From assembly GCF_001816145.1 (NCBI RefSeq), contig NZ_MDZB01000092.1, positions 1 through 64,000 of the forward strand: a DNA stretch of 64,000 nucleotides, in the 5' to 3' direction. Of the stretch, positions 49,937 to 59,773 are shown piece by piece. The notes under the pieces are model-generated. The model had not been told where the DNA came from. It was given only the letters and a program-made list of their open reading frames with translations, and did no database searches. Position numbers and translations under genes: made by a program. The DNA comes from Hymenobacter lapidarius (lineage in GTDB: Bacteria; Bacteroidota; Bacteroidia; Cytophagales; Hymenobacteraceae). Every line of letters starts with the position of its first letter. Positions within the stretch are counted from its first letter, which is position 1.

Positions 49937-50043
49937 ATTTCCCGTGATGGGACCGCAAAGGTAAGAGCAAAAAATGCGGCTGCACAAGCCAGGGGCACAT
50001 ATTTCGCAAATATTTTTTTACAAAACACGCAAACCGCTCTAAA

Positions 50044-50766
50044 TCAGGCTTGGTTTGAGGCCGCGGCGGCGCCTTTGTTGAGGGCACGTTTCAGGGCTTG
50101 GTTGAACAGGTAGTAGAGCCCGAAGAACGAGGCCGCCACCAGGACAAAGAGCAGCAGTTTGCCGGTGGTGCCGGTACCGGGGTCTTTGAGTAGCGCGAAA
50201 ACGTCCTGTGCCTTGGTGCCGAGCCAGTAGAAAAACAGGCTGCGCGGTAGCATGCCCGCGATGGAGGCCAGCAGAAACGGCCAGCGCCGCACCCGCATAA
50301 TGGCCAGCACAAAGGTCATGAGGGCAAACGGGGTGACGGGCGACACGCGGGTGAGAAAGATGAGCTGCCAGCTGTCGGTTTTCAGTTCTTTCATCACCGC
50401 GTCCACCTTCGGGAAATGGCTCAGGAAGCCAAGCATCTTGCCGTGGTCGAGCATGGTGGCTATCTGGTAGCCAGTGAGGGCCGCCAGTGCGTAGGCCACC
50501 ACCATGCCCGGAAAGCCGCTCCAGCCCAGGTAGAAGCCCGTGACCAGCACCACCGCCGTGGTATTTACCAGGGAAAAGGCCATGGCCACGCCCACCAGCA
50601 CGAAGTAGAGCAGGCTCTGGCCGGTGGTGAGGTTCTCCAGGAACTGCTGGTTTTGGTAGAGGATGAACGTGAGCGACGAGCTGCCCACGATGGGCACCGC
50701 CACCAGCAGCAGCATGGACAACAGGGTAGAAAAGTTCTTTTGGAAAAGCTCGCGCAGGAATTTCAT
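50044..50766 (-). CDS. TVP38/TMEM64-family (DedA-like) membrane protein
   Basis: A 240-residue inner-membrane protein with helices such as LLSMLLLVAVPIVGSSSLTF and LLYFVLVGVAMAFSLVNTTA. The conserved VVLVTGFYLGWSGFPGMVVAY and FLTRVSPVTPFALMTFVLAI segments identify the VTT/SNARE-associated domain. The domain family is linked to lipid scrambling and membrane homeostasis. The start at 50766 (MKFLRELFQ) was chosen because the upstream frame is not conserved. Confidence 0.85.
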   Translation of the reverse strand: MKFLRELFQKNFSTLLSMLLLVAVPIVGSSSLTFILYQNQQFLENLTTGQSLLYFVLVGVAMAFSLVNTTAVVLVTGFYLGWSGFPGMVVAYALAALTGYQIATMLDHGKMLGFLSHFPKVDAVMKELKTDSWQLIFLTRVSPVTPFALMTFVLAIMRVRRWPFLLASIAGMLPRSLFFYWLGTKAQDVFALLKDPGTGTTGKLLLFVLVAASFFGLYYLFNQALKRALNKGAAAASNQA

Positions 50767-51054
50767 AAGGCAACGAAGGTAGGGGCGGGGCCGCTCCGCC
50801 GGAGCCGGGAAGCTCCACGGCGGGCGGCCCGTCCCAGACCTGTACGCACCGCGTGGCTTGTTGGCTGTTTGGTGGGGCAAACGCGGAGGGCAGCATGCAC
50901 GTCATACATAGCCTGCAACCAGGCCAAGAGCCGAGCATAACCTTAGCCCCGCGTTTGGGCTTTGCCTTGGCCGGGCTCCGTAACTTGCCGGCCCAAAGCG
51001 GCTGGCCCCGGCCGGCTGCTTGCTATTTCTCGTCAAATTCCCGCTTCGTTTCTT

Positions 51055-52194
51055 ATGAAATTCGCCACCAAAGCCATTCACGCCGGCGTGCACCCGGACC
51101 CCGCTACGGGCGCCATCATGACGCCCATTTACCAAACCTCGACCTACGTGCAGTCCTCGCCCGGTAAGAACATGGGCTACGAGTACTCGCGCACCCACAA
51201 CCCCACCCGTACCCAGCTGCAAAACGCCATGGCCGCGCTGGACAACGGCAAGCACGGCCTGGCCTTTGCCTCCGGCATGGCCGCCATCGACTGCGTGGCC
51301 AAGCTGCTGCAGCCCGGCGACGAGGTGATTTCGACCAACGACCTCTACGGTGGTTCCTACCGCATTTTCACCAAAGTATATGAGCCGCTGGGCATCAAAT
51401 TCCACTTTGTGCCCATGCACGACATGGAAGCCGTGCGCGCCGTGGCCGGCCCCAAGACCAAGCTGATTTGGGTGGAAACCCCCACCAACCCGCTGCTCAA
51501 CGTCATCGACATCGCGGCCGCGGCCGCCGTGGCCAAGGAGTGCGGCGCCCTGCTGGCCGTGGACAACACCTTCAGCACGCCCTACCTGCAAACGCCCATG
51601 GACCTGGGCGCGGATATCGTGATGTACTCGCTGACCAAGTACATGGCCGGCCACTCCGACACCGTGATGGGCGCCCTGGTGGTGAACGACGACGAGCTGC
51701 ACGAGCGGCTGAGCTTCTACCAGAATGCCTGCGGCGGCACGCCCGGCCCCCAGGACTGCTTCCTGGTGCTGCGCGGCCTCAAAACCCTGCACATCCGCAT
51801 GCAGCGCCACTGCGAAAACGGCCGCGCCGTGGCCGAATACCTGCGCCAGCACCCCAAAGTGGAAAAAGTGTACTGGCCCGGTTTTGAGAACCACCCCAAC
51901 CACGCCATTGCGGCCAAGCAGATGCGCGACTTCGGCGGCATGATTTCCTTCGTGCTGAAGGGCGACCGCCAGGAAGACGCCATTGCCGTGCTGGAGAAAT
52001 TCCAGTACTTCACCCTGGCCGAGAGCCTGGGCGGCGTGGAAAGCCTCAGCGGCCACCCTGCCAGCATGACGCACGCCAGCATTCCGGCCGAGCAGCGCCG
52101 CAAGTCTGGCCTGAGCGACTCGCTCATTCGCCTGAGCGTGGGCATTGAGGACGCCGAGGACCTGATTGAGGACCTGGCCCAGGCCATTGGGTAA
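51055..52194 (+). CDS. metB: Cystathionine gamma-synthase/lyase family enzyme
   Basis: A 379-residue PLP-dependent enzyme of the Cys/Met metabolism family. It has TPIYQTSTYVQSSPG, YEYSRTHNPTR, the PLP-binding FASGMAAID and VDNTFSTPYLQ, and the Schiff-base lysine in YSLTKYMAGHSD near residue 198. The C-terminus has ESLGGVESLSGHPASMTHAS and IRLSVGIEDAEDLIEDL. It makes or cleaves cystathionine in methionine and cysteine metabolism; synthase and lyase cannot be told apart by sequence alone. It is divergent from the TVP38 gene with a 288-bp gap, and no riboswitch was seen. Confidence 0.88.
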   Translation: MKFATKAIHAGVHPDPATGAIMTPIYQTSTYVQSSPGKNMGYEYSRTHNPTRTQLQNAMAALDNGKHGLAFASGMAAIDCVAKLLQPGDEVISTNDLYGGSYRIFTKVYEPLGIKFHFVPMHDMEAVRAVAGPKTKLIWVETPTNPLLNVIDIAAAAAVAKECGALLAVDNTFSTPYLQTPMDLGADIVMYSLTKYMAGHSDTVMGALVVNDDELHERLSFYQNACGGTPGPQDCFLVLRGLKTLHIRMQRHCENGRAVAEYLRQHPKVEKVYWPGFENHPNHAIAAKQMRDFGGMISFVLKGDRQEDAIAVLEKFQYFTLAESLGGVESLSGHPASMTHASIPAEQRRKSGLSDSLIRLSVGIEDAEDLIEDLAQAIG

Positions 52195-52346
52195 CCACGA
52201 AAGCGTTTGGTTTGAACGAGTGCCTCGGAGAGCTTCTCCGGGGCATTTGTGCTGATGGGGCCTTCGGTTCGGCGGGATTTGCGCCCGTTTGCGGGGCAGA
52301 GTCACCGTTGGCAGGAAATGCCTTTGGGGCCGGTAGGGGCGGGGGT

Positions 52347-52640
52347 AGGTTTGTGCGGCTGGCCGAGGTGCGCCTCTTCAAAATCAACGGCAGCTACACC
52401 CAGATTTACTTCGACCAGCACCGCCCGCACAATTCCACGCACGCTGGCCCAGCCCGAAGCCCGCTTCGACCCCAAAGTGTTTTTCGGGCCAACCGCCAGC
52501 AGATTGTCAACCTGAATTTCGTGGCCGGCGTCGAGCCTTGGTTCAGCCACAGCCTGCGCCTGACCCTGCGCGGCGGCGCCGAAGTGGTGGCAGTGTCGCA
52601 CCAGCAGTCGGTGCGCCTCCGGGAACTGCTGAGCTTGTGA
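52347..52640 (+). pseudogene. LytTR DNA-binding domain fragment with two opposite frameshifts
   Basis: The frame reads RFVRLAEVRLFKINGSYTQI at the start and VNLNFVAGVEPWFSHSLRL, then VSHQQSVRLRELLSL at the end, typical of a LytTR domain. Between about 52440 and 52482 the conserved text (TLAQPEARFDPKVFF) is in the +1 frame, so one base was gained and one lost. The receiver domain upstream is missing, since the previous gene is metB. It is probably a remnant. Confidence 0.65.
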
Positions 52641-52808
52641 AGTGAAGGGTTGGGGAGGTCCCTGTAGGGTCAGGTCTTTAATGGATGGCTGCCGTGGGCT
52701 GATGGGGCGACTTGCGGACTGGATTTATATGAAAAACGCCGGACTGCCGTTGTGAATGGCCCCCGGCTTTTACATTTAGCCCCGACTTCACGCCTAATTC
52801 CGCTTAAT

Positions 52809-53522
52809 ATGCGTTGCCTTTTTCTGCTATTTCTACCACTTGCGCACCTTTCGGCCGCTCAGGCGGTGGCGCCTTCGCTGGCTCATACCATCATGGTGCG
52901 CGGCACGGCCGAGCAGGAGCTGGACCCCGAAAGGTTGGATTTGCTGCTCACGTACCGGTTTTCGGACAACGTGAAAGAAAGCGGCCGCACCCAGGAGCAG
53001 GAGCAAGGCCTGCAGCAAGTGCTGAAACAGGCCGGCATCGCGCCTGAAAAACTGGTGCTGGAAGAACTGAGTGCCAGCGGCTACGGCGGCATGTCAAAAA
53101 CCGTCAACGCCACCGTAGCCCTCATCAAAGTCTACCGCCTGACGTTGGATAACCCCAAAATCCTGAACAGCCTGATTCCCCAGCTGGTGCAGACCGGCGC
53201 CGACAACCTGCGGGTGGTTAACCTGGAAAGCAGCCGGATGGACGCCACTAAGCTGGAGGTAGCCGGCCGGGCCGCCGCCGCCGCCCGCCAGAAAGCACAA
53301 ATTGTGGTGAAGCAAGCCGGCGGGCAGTTGGGCAACGTGGTAACAGCCGTAGAGGTCCTGCCTTACAACGCCGGCGACAGCCAACTCGCCGAATTTCGCA
53401 CAGCCGCTTACGCATCGAAAAACAAGGCCGGCGGCGATGGCAGCGGCGGCGACATAGCCACTCCCAACCTGCGCAAAATCAAGGTGCAGGCGGTATACGA
53501 CGTGGTATTTGAAGTGAAGTAG
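52809..53522 (+). CDS. SIMPL-domain (DUF541) periplasmic protein
   Basis: A 237-residue protein with a signal peptide (MRCLFLLFLPLAHLSAAQA) and a DUF541 domain: IMVRGTAEQELDPERLDLLL, then TVALIKVYRLTLDNPKILNSL and the helix AAAARQKAQIVVKQAG. The family forms rings in the periplasm and has no clear function. The start at 52809 was chosen because it gives a good signal peptide. Confidence 0.8.
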   Translation: MRCLFLLFLPLAHLSAAQAVAPSLAHTIMVRGTAEQELDPERLDLLLTYRFSDNVKESGRTQEQEQGLQQVLKQAGIAPEKLVLEELSASGYGGMSKTVNATVALIKVYRLTLDNPKILNSLIPQLVQTGADNLRVVNLESSRMDATKLEVAGRAAAAARQKAQIVVKQAGGQLGNVVTAVEVLPYNAGDSQLAEFRTAAYASKNKAGGDGSGGDIATPNLRKIKVQAVYDVVFEVK

Positions 53523-53765
53523 CTGCTGTTGCGCGGTTGCATGCCCGCCCTACCACTGCGTGATGTCAGTAAAGTAATTCGGGGGCTAATGCGCCTATGA
53601 TTGTCTGGGGGGCTGGTGCTTCCTGGACTTCCTGTGCACGTGCTGGAAATGAGTTGACACAAAGGGCGCGTGCAAATAAGAATTCTGTTTCCAAACCAGC
53701 AGTAGCGGGAAGTCGTTACTGGTATTATTTACTGTGCTTCCCGGTTCTGTGCCGGTGTTATTTTT

Positions 53766-54596
53766 ATGCGCTCACCTACTACCCTGCGCCGGTGGTTCCG
53801 CATAGTGCCCGTTGTGGCCCTGCTGGGACTGGCCGGCTGCGATATGCTGGAATTCAGCCCCAGCGACCACCGCGTGCCGGAGGAGTTCACCCGCCTCACC
53901 GAGAAAAACCTGGCCAAGCTGCAAGCCCGGCCCCTGGCTGCCGGCGACACCCTGCGGTTTGTGTTCACCGGCGATTCGCAGAAATTCTACGATGAAGCCG
54001 AGGAGCTTGTGAAAAGCGTGAATCAACAGCCGGGCATCTCGTTTCTGTTCGTAGCCGGCGATATTTCCGATTTCGGGCTGGCCCGTGAACTGCGCTGGGT
54101 GGACGAGAAGCTGCGCCGCCTCAAGGTGCCGTACCTGACCGTGGTGGGCAACCACGACCTGGTGGGCAACGGCCGCGAAGCCTACCAGCACGTCTACGGA
54201 CCGCTGAACTACTCCTTCGTGTACGGCGATACCAAGTTTGTGCTCATCGACACCAATAGCCGCGAGTACAATTTCAACCACCAGGTGCCGGACATAAACT
54301 GGCTGCAAACCCAGCTCGCCAGCCTCGACGGGGCCCGGCGGCAGGTGGTGATGGCGCACGTGCCGCCCGACAACTCCGACTTCGACCCCACGCTGGAAAT
54401 CCCCTTCGCGCGCGCCCTGGGCACTGCCCCCAACGTGGTGCTGGGCCTGAGCGGCCACAACCACGCCTACCGCATCGGCGAATACTACGACGACGGCGTG
54501 ACCTATGTCAATTCCGACGCCTTTTCCGAGCATTCCTACGTGGTGGTGACCATGTGGGGCGACCGGCAGTTTCGCATCAAACGAGTCGAGTTCTAA
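53766..54596 (+). CDS. Calcineurin-like metallophosphoesterase lipoprotein
   Basis: A 276-residue protein with a lipoprotein signal (VVALLGLAGC, lipobox LAGC at 21-24). The metal-binding motifs are GDSQKF, GDISDFG, GNHDLVG, MAHVPPD and LSGHNHAY. The first motif is GDS rather than the usual GDxH. It is probably anchored in the outer membrane or periplasm and hydrolyses a phosphoester of unknown kind. Its stop overlaps the start of the next gene (TAATG), so the two are co-translated. The 243-bp gap before it shows no gene. Confidence 0.85.
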   Translation: MRSPTTLRRWFRIVPVVALLGLAGCDMLEFSPSDHRVPEEFTRLTEKNLAKLQARPLAAGDTLRFVFTGDSQKFYDEAEELVKSVNQQPGISFLFVAGDISDFGLARELRWVDEKLRRLKVPYLTVVGNHDLVGNGREAYQHVYGPLNYSFVYGDTKFVLIDTNSREYNFNHQVPDINWLQTQLASLDGARRQVVMAHVPPDNSDFDPTLEIPFARALGTAPNVVLGLSGHNHAYRIGEYYDDGVTYVNSDAFSEHSYVVVTMWGDRQFRIKRVEF

Positions 54597-55219
54597 TGAA
54601 ACGCTTCTTACTTGCCGTCCTGCTGCTGCCTGGGCTGGGAGCCCACGCGGCCACCCTGCCCGATACCAGTGCCGCTGCCGTGCCTCCCGCTCCCCGCAAG
54701 TGGTGGCGGCCCACCCACCTGCTGCTGCAAACCGGCGGCGGCCTGGGCCAGGTAGCCGCCGGCGCAGGCTACGCGCTGGCCAAAAACCGCCTCGAAACCG
54801 ATGTGCTGCTCGGCTACGTACCCCGGAAATACGCCGGCTCCACCCTCAGCGTAGCGTCGCTCAAAGTCATGTACTCGCCGTACCGCCTGCAAGTGGCCCC
54901 CAAGGTGCAGGTGCTGCCCCTGACGGTGGGCGCGTACGTCAGCTATGCGCACGGCATCATCAACGACGGGGTGCGGGGCCAGTATCCCAGGGACTACTAC
55001 TGGTTTTCGAGGAACACCCGGGTGGGGCCCCTGCTGGGCGGCCGGGTTACGTATCTGGCGCCGCCACTGGCGGCCACGGGGCAGCCCCGCAGGCTCTCGG
55101 CCTACTACGAGCTGGGCACCAACGACCTGTACATAGCCAGTTTCTTTGGCAACCTGAAAGGCGGCTTGGGCTTTGGGAAAATCCTCACCTTGGCGCTGGG
55201 AGTGAAGGCGGATTTCTAA
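54596..55219 (+). CDS. Secreted hypothetical protein, 207 aa, coupled to phosphoesterase
   Basis: A protein with a signal peptide (MKRFLLAVLLLPGLGAHA) and alternating beta-like segments (HLLLQTGGGLGQVAAGAGYAL, VLPLTVGAYVSYAHGI and a terminal ILTLALGVKADF), which suggest a small outer-membrane barrel. It is translationally coupled to the metallophosphoesterase. The family is not recognised. Confidence 0.7.
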   Translation: MKRFLLAVLLLPGLGAHAATLPDTSAAAVPPAPRKWWRPTHLLLQTGGGLGQVAAGAGYALAKNRLETDVLLGYVPRKYAGSTLSVASLKVMYSPYRLQVAPKVQVLPLTVGAYVSYAHGIINDGVRGQYPRDYYWFSRNTRVGPLLGGRVTYLAPPLAATGQPRRLSAYYELGTNDLYIASFFGNLKGGLGFGKILTLALGVKADF

Positions 55220-55646
55220 CGGCCGCGCGGTGCTGAGTAGTAGGAAGTGAGCTTTTTTTAAGTGGTGGCGCATAGGCAAGCCCGGAGCCTGCGCTTGCTA
55301 CGGGCAACTTTTTAAGTAGCTATTCCATAGCATAATAAGAGGGAATCCAGAGCGCCTGCCGGGCCAGCTCGCGCTATTAGCCGCGAACCACAAAACCGCA
55401 GGCCAACACCAACTGGCCACCACGGTTTCAGGTCGAAGAACGGTGCCGCTGTGGTTGCGAAGCGCAATAATGGGCTCAGGCGACCCGGTTTTTTGTATTT
55501 TCGGAAACCCCGAATGCGGGCTGTTGCGCCCCGAGTGCGGTGTGCGAAAGCAGGAGTGTCTGCCGTTCTAAATATATTTAATATATTATTAAAACATTTT
55601 CAGGTAATTAACACTTCAATACATTTTTTCACCAACCCTGTCCCTC
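55220..55646. promoter_or_regulatory. Gene-free leader of the TonB receptor
   Basis: About 430 bp without a gene. The last 80 bp are very AT-rich, with the perfect palindrome TAAATATATTTA near 55570 and TATTATTAAAAC downstream, likely the promoter or operator of the receptor. No terminator for the preceding gene was clearly seen. Confidence 0.45.
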
Positions 55647-58481
55647 ATGAAAAACCTGTTACTAATGTTGTTATTAATGCTGAGCGGACTGGCCGCTCAT
55701 GCCCAGAACGTGAACGTGACCGGCCGGGTGACGGGCGCATCTGGCGAGGCCCTGCCGGGCTCCACGGTGCTCGAACGCGGCACCTCCAACGGCACTTCCA
55801 CGGGCGGCAACGGCGAGTTTTCGCTCTCGGTGAAGCCCGATGCCGTCCTCACGGTGCAGGCCATCGGCTTTGCAACCCAGCAGATTCCGGTGAACGGCCG
55901 CGGCATTGTCAACGTGCGCCTGGTAACCGCTGCGCAGGACCTCAACGAAGTGGTGGTGACCGGCTCCCGCGCTACTGAAGGCCGCTCCAACATCCTCACC
56001 ACGGCCCCGGTCGATGTGATTTCGGCCCGCGAAATTAAGGCCTTCGCCCAAACCGACGTGTCGCAGGTGCTCACCTACGCGGCGCCCTCGTTCCAGTCGT
56101 CGCGCCAGGCCATTTCCGACGGCACCGACCACGTGGACCCCGCCAGCCTGCGCGGCCTGGGCCCCGACCAGGTACTGGTGCTGGTGAACGGCAAGCGCCG
56201 CCACAACTCGGCGCTGGTCAACATCAACGGCACGGTGGGCCGCGGCTCCGTGGGCACCGACCTCAACGTCATTCCCCTGGCGTCCATCAAGCGCATTGAG
56301 GTGCTGCGCGAAGGCGCGGCGGCGCTCTACGGCTCCGACGCCATTGCCGGCGTTATCAACATTCAGCTCAAAGACGACTCGACCGGCGTGACGGCCAGCG
56401 CCACCGGCGGCCAGACCTACGAGGGCGACGGCCGCGTGTTCCAGGGCGATGCCAACGTGGGCATTGGCCTGGGCGGCCGTGGCTTCGTGGACGTAAGCGG
56501 GCAGTTTCTGAACCGCGGCTACACCAACCGCACTTTCGAAGACACGGCTCCGCTCATGTTTCTGGGCAATAGTGGCGGCAACTACCCCGCCAGCGCCAAC
56601 ACCGAGCAGCTGCGCCGCGACCTCAAGGCGCAGGACGATGCCCTGGTGCGCGAGCGCGGCTTCGACCGCAAGAACATGCGCGTGGGCAATTCGGAGTCCC
56701 GCAACTTCGGGGGCTTCGTGAACGCGGCCTACCGCCTTGGCGGCGGCATCGAAGCCTACGTTTCGGGGGGCGTGACGCACCGTACCGGCAAGGCCGCCGG
56801 CTTCTACCGCCTGGCCAATCAGGCCGCGCAGAGCGACCTGTCCATCTTCCCCAACGGCTTCCTGCCGTTCATCAACACCACCATCGACGACCAGTCGGCC
56901 ATCACGGGCCTGCGCGCCACCATCGGCGGCTTTGCCGCCGACCTGAGCAATACCTACGGCCGCAACGAGCTGAGCTTCGACATCAGCAACACCATCAATG
57001 CCTCGTTGCCGCAGACGTCGGGCGTGCGTAACCCCACTGAATTTTACGCCGGCAAGCTGAACTTCAGCCAAAACACCACCAACCTGGGCTTGTCGCGCAA
57101 GTTCACCGGCATTGGGCCGCTGGCTACGCTCAACGTGGCATTTGGCGGTGAATACCGCGTCGACCGGTTCCAGATTGGTGCCGGCGAGCCCAATTCCTAC
57201 ATCAACGGCGGCCGCCGCATCAACGTGACCCCGACCAACCCCAACGGGGCGCCCACGGCCTCGGGCGCGCAGGTATTTCCGGGCTACCAGCCTAGCGACG
57301 AAGTGGACCGCTCGCGCTCCAACGTGGCCGGCTACGTAGACCTGGAAAGCGACATTACCGAGAAGCTGCTGCTGCGCGTGGCCGGCCGCGCCGAAAACTA
57401 CAGCGACTTTGGCTCGAACGTGAGCGGGCAGGTGGCCGGCCGCTACAGCATCCTCGACGGGCTGGCCGTGCGCGGCTCGGTGGGCAACGGCTTCCGGGCG
57501 CCGTCGCTGCAGCAGCGGTACTTCACCAACACCAGCACCCAGTTCGTGAGCGGCATTGCCAACCAGGTGCTCACCGTGAACAACGACGACCCCATTGTGC
57601 GCAACAGCTTCAATAACGCGGGCCAGAAGGGCTTTGGCGTGGGGCCCCTCAAGCAGGAAAAATCGGTGAACTACAGCCTGGGCATCACCGCCCGCGTGGC
57701 GAGTACCCTCACCCTGACCGTGGACGCCTACCAAATCGACATCGACGACCGCATTGTGCTCTCGTCGCAGTTTGCCAAAACCAACGCCGCCAACACGCCT
57801 CCGGTCACGGCGATTGACCAGATTCTGGCCGGCCGCGACGTGAGCCGCGTGCAGTTCTTCGCCAACGCCATCAACACCCGCACCCGTGGCATCGACATCG
57901 TGGCCAACGAGCGCCTCACGCTGGGCACCAGCCGCCTGGGCTTCACGGTGGCCGCCAACTTCACCGAAACGAAAGTGCGCGGCCTCAACACGTCGTCCAG
58001 CACCATCAACGAAAACGCCAGCCTGCAAAACACCTTGTTCGACCGCCAGCAGCGCACCCGCATCGAGTCGGCCCAGCCCCGCAGCAAAATCAACCTGGCC
58101 GCCAACTACGGCTACGGCATCTTTGGCGTCGAGCTGCGCACCGTGCGGTTTGGCGAGGTAAAGTTCCGCGACGCCGACCCAGCCCGCGCCGCCCTCGTCG
58201 ACCAAACGTTTGCGGCCAAATGGATTACCGACTTGTCCATCAGCGCCCAGGTAATCAAGCAGCTCGGCATCACCATCGGGGCCAACAACCTGTTCGACGT
58301 GTACCCCGACAAGTTCCGCCTGCATCCCCGCAACAACCCCAACAACTTCTCGGTGGACCCGGCCACGAGCTTCAGCTCCGGCCTCGACAACACCAACCGC
58401 AACCGCTTCGTGTACAACGCCAACCAGTTTGGCTTCAACGGCGGCTACTACTTTGCCCGCCTCAACTTCACGCTGCTGTAG
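55647..58481 (+). CDS. TonB-dependent outer-membrane receptor
   Basis: A 944-residue receptor. It has a signal peptide (MKNLLLMLLLMLSGLAAHAQ), a carboxypeptidase-D-like regulatory domain at about 22-100 (VTGRVTGASGEALPGSTVL) and a plug at about 105-230 with LRGLGPDQVLVLVNGKRRHN and LREGAAALYGSDAIAGVIN. A 22-strand-type barrel follows, ending YYFARLNFTLL. It imports a large nutrient such as a siderophore, vitamin or oligosaccharide using TonB energy. No SusD partner gene is present, which makes a SusC-type glycan role less likely. It is single, followed by a strong terminator. Confidence 0.93.
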   Translation: MKNLLLMLLLMLSGLAAHAQNVNVTGRVTGASGEALPGSTVLERGTSNGTSTGGNGEFSLSVKPDAVLTVQAIGFATQQIPVNGRGIVNVRLVTAAQDLNEVVVTGSRATEGRSNILTTAPVDVISAREIKAFAQTDVSQVLTYAAPSFQSSRQAISDGTDHVDPASLRGLGPDQVLVLVNGKRRHNSALVNINGTVGRGSVGTDLNVIPLASIKRIEVLREGAAALYGSDAIAGVINIQLKDDSTGVTASATGGQTYEGDGRVFQGDANVGIGLGGRGFVDVSGQFLNRGYTNRTFEDTAPLMFLGNSGGNYPASANTEQLRRDLKAQDDALVRERGFDRKNMRVGNSESRNFGGFVNAAYRLGGGIEAYVSGGVTHRTGKAAGFYRLANQAAQSDLSIFPNGFLPFINTTIDDQSAITGLRATIGGFAADLSNTYGRNELSFDISNTINASLPQTSGVRNPTEFYAGKLNFSQNTTNLGLSRKFTGIGPLATLNVAFGGEYRVDRFQIGAGEPNSYINGGRRINVTPTNPNGAPTASGAQVFPGYQPSDEVDRSRSNVAGYVDLESDITEKLLLRVAGRAENYSDFGSNVSGQVAGRYSILDGLAVRGSVGNGFRAPSLQQRYFTNTSTQFVSGIANQVLTVNNDDPIVRNSFNNAGQKGFGVGPLKQEKSVNYSLGITARVASTLTLTVDAYQIDIDDRIVLSSQFAKTNAANTPPVTAIDQILAGRDVSRVQFFANAINTRTRGIDIVANERLTLGTSRLGFTVAANFTETKVRGLNTSSSTINENASLQNTLFDRQQRTRIESAQPRSKINLAANYGYGIFGVELRTVRFGEVKFRDADPARAALVDQTFAAKWITDLSISAQVIKQLGITIGANNLFDVYPDKFRLHPRNNPNNFSVDPATSFSSGLDNTNRNRFVYNANQFGFNGGYYFARLNFTLL

Positions 58482-58507
58482 CCAACAGGCACATCATAGT
58501 GAAGCCC

Positions 58508-58547
58508 AAAAAGAAGGCCCGTGCTACGCAGCACGGGCCTTCTTTTT
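58508..58547. terminator. Terminator between TonB receptor and OmpA genes
   Basis: Perfect 18-bp stem AAAAAGAAGGCCCGTGCT with complement, loop ACGC, T-run on both strands; it serves the convergent genes on both sides. Confidence 0.9.
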
Positions 58548-58564
58548 GTTCGGATGCCAGCGTC

Positions 58565-59581
58565 TTACCTGCTCGTGGCCGGCGTGGCTGAGGAGCTGTC
58601 CAGAATCTTAAACAGCTCGTCGAGTTTCGGCGTCAGGATGATTTCGGTGCGGCGGTTCAGGGCCTTATTAGCAGGCGTGTCGTTGGCCGCTACCGGCACG
58701 TACTTGCCGCGGCCCGAAGCCGTGACGCGCTCCGGAGCCACGCCGGCCGTGGTGAGCAGGCGGGCAATTTCGGTGGCCCGCAGGGCGCTCAGGTCCCAGT
58801 TATCGGTCATGCCGGCGGTGCCGCGCGCAATGGGCACGGAGTCGGTGTGGCCTTCTACCACCACGTTCACGTCTTTCTGCTCCTGCAGCACGGCGGCGAG
58901 GGTTTTCAGGGCTTCCTGGCCTTTGGGGTCCACTTTGGTGGAACCCGACTTGAACAGCAGCTGCTCGGAGAGCGACACGTACACCTTGCCGTCTTTCAGC
59001 TTCACTTGCAGGTCGCTGCTGTTGAAGCTGAGCAGGGCCTTGCTCACGCGGGCCTTCAGGTCGTCTACGGCCTTGTCCTTGTCGGCCAAGGCTTTGGTAA
59101 GCTCCGTGAGGCGGGCTTCGCGGCCCTTGAGGTCGGCGGCGAGGCGGTCGTTTTCGGCTTTACTTTTTTGCAGCGACACGTCCAGCGTGCCCAGCTCGGC
59201 TTCGCGGCGGGCCAGGTCCTGGGCCACCTTGTTGTAGTCCGAGGACTTGTTAGCCAGCTCGCGGTCACTGTTTTTGAGCAGCTTCTCGAAGCTGCTGTTG
59301 AGCTGGTTGTAGAGCGTGCGGGTTTTGCGGTAGGCGGCACCGGTTTCGGTCGAGTCGGTGACGAGGCGCTTCTGGGTGAGGCGCAGCTGGGCCAGCTCGT
59401 CGGTGGCTTTCTGCAGTTCGGCGGTGGCGCCGCGGTACTGGCGCTCGGCGGCGGCTTTGCCGTCGGCGTCGGCTCGCTGGCGGGCGCTCAGGTCGTCGTA
59501 CTTTTTGGCCGTCACGCAGCCGTTGAGGGCGGGCGCGGCGAGCAGGGAAAGGGCCAGCAGGGCGGGGGAGAAGTTTTTCAC
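58565..59581 (-). CDS. OmpA-family peptidoglycan-binding lipoprotein with coiled coil
   Basis: A 338-residue protein from a GTG start. A lipoprotein signal (LLALSLLAAPALNGC) is followed by a long coiled coil (about 30-190). The C-terminal OmpA domain (about 195-325) has LFKSGSTKVDPKG, VVVEGHTDSVPI, WDLSALRATEIARLL and KALNRRTEIILTP. The domain binds peptidoglycan, tethering the outer membrane or a complex to the wall. The GTG was chosen since it directly precedes the signal peptide and no ATG is suitable. Confidence 0.85.
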   Translation of the reverse strand: MKNFSPALLALSLLAAPALNGCVTAKKYDDLSARQRADADGKAAAERQYRGATAELQKATDELAQLRLTQKRLVTDSTETGAAYRKTRTLYNQLNSSFEKLLKNSDRELANKSSDYNKVAQDLARREAELGTLDVSLQKSKAENDRLAADLKGREARLTELTKALADKDKAVDDLKARVSKALLSFNSSDLQVKLKDGKVYVSLSEQLLFKSGSTKVDPKGQEALKTLAAVLQEQKDVNVVVEGHTDSVPIARGTAGMTDNWDLSALRATEIARLLTTAGVAPERVTASGRGKYVPVAANDTPANKALNRRTEIILTPKLDELFKILDSSSATPATSR

Positions 59582-59773
59582 GGGATAAAGAGAGGCAACG
59601 GACCAGTCCTCGGCAGCCGGACTATCCGGCCGTGTTTGGTGGAGCAAGGTAGCGCTTGGCGCGCTGCCACCGCCTCTGCAGGTCAATTTGCCCGGTACTT
59701 TTCGGCCTATATTTGCTTGCTTCCCCGGCTGGCTGCGGCTGGCCGTCTTCCATCCCCACCCCGCTCTTTCTGA

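Noticed and set aside
50767..51054. S-adenosylmethionine riboswitch before metB
   Set aside because: No SAM-type stem arrangement could be recognised in the 288-bp leader.
55674..58325. 883-residue frame antisense to the TonB receptor
   Set aside because: It arises from GC-rich third positions of the receptor gene; it has no domain, and the sense frame is a textbook receptor.
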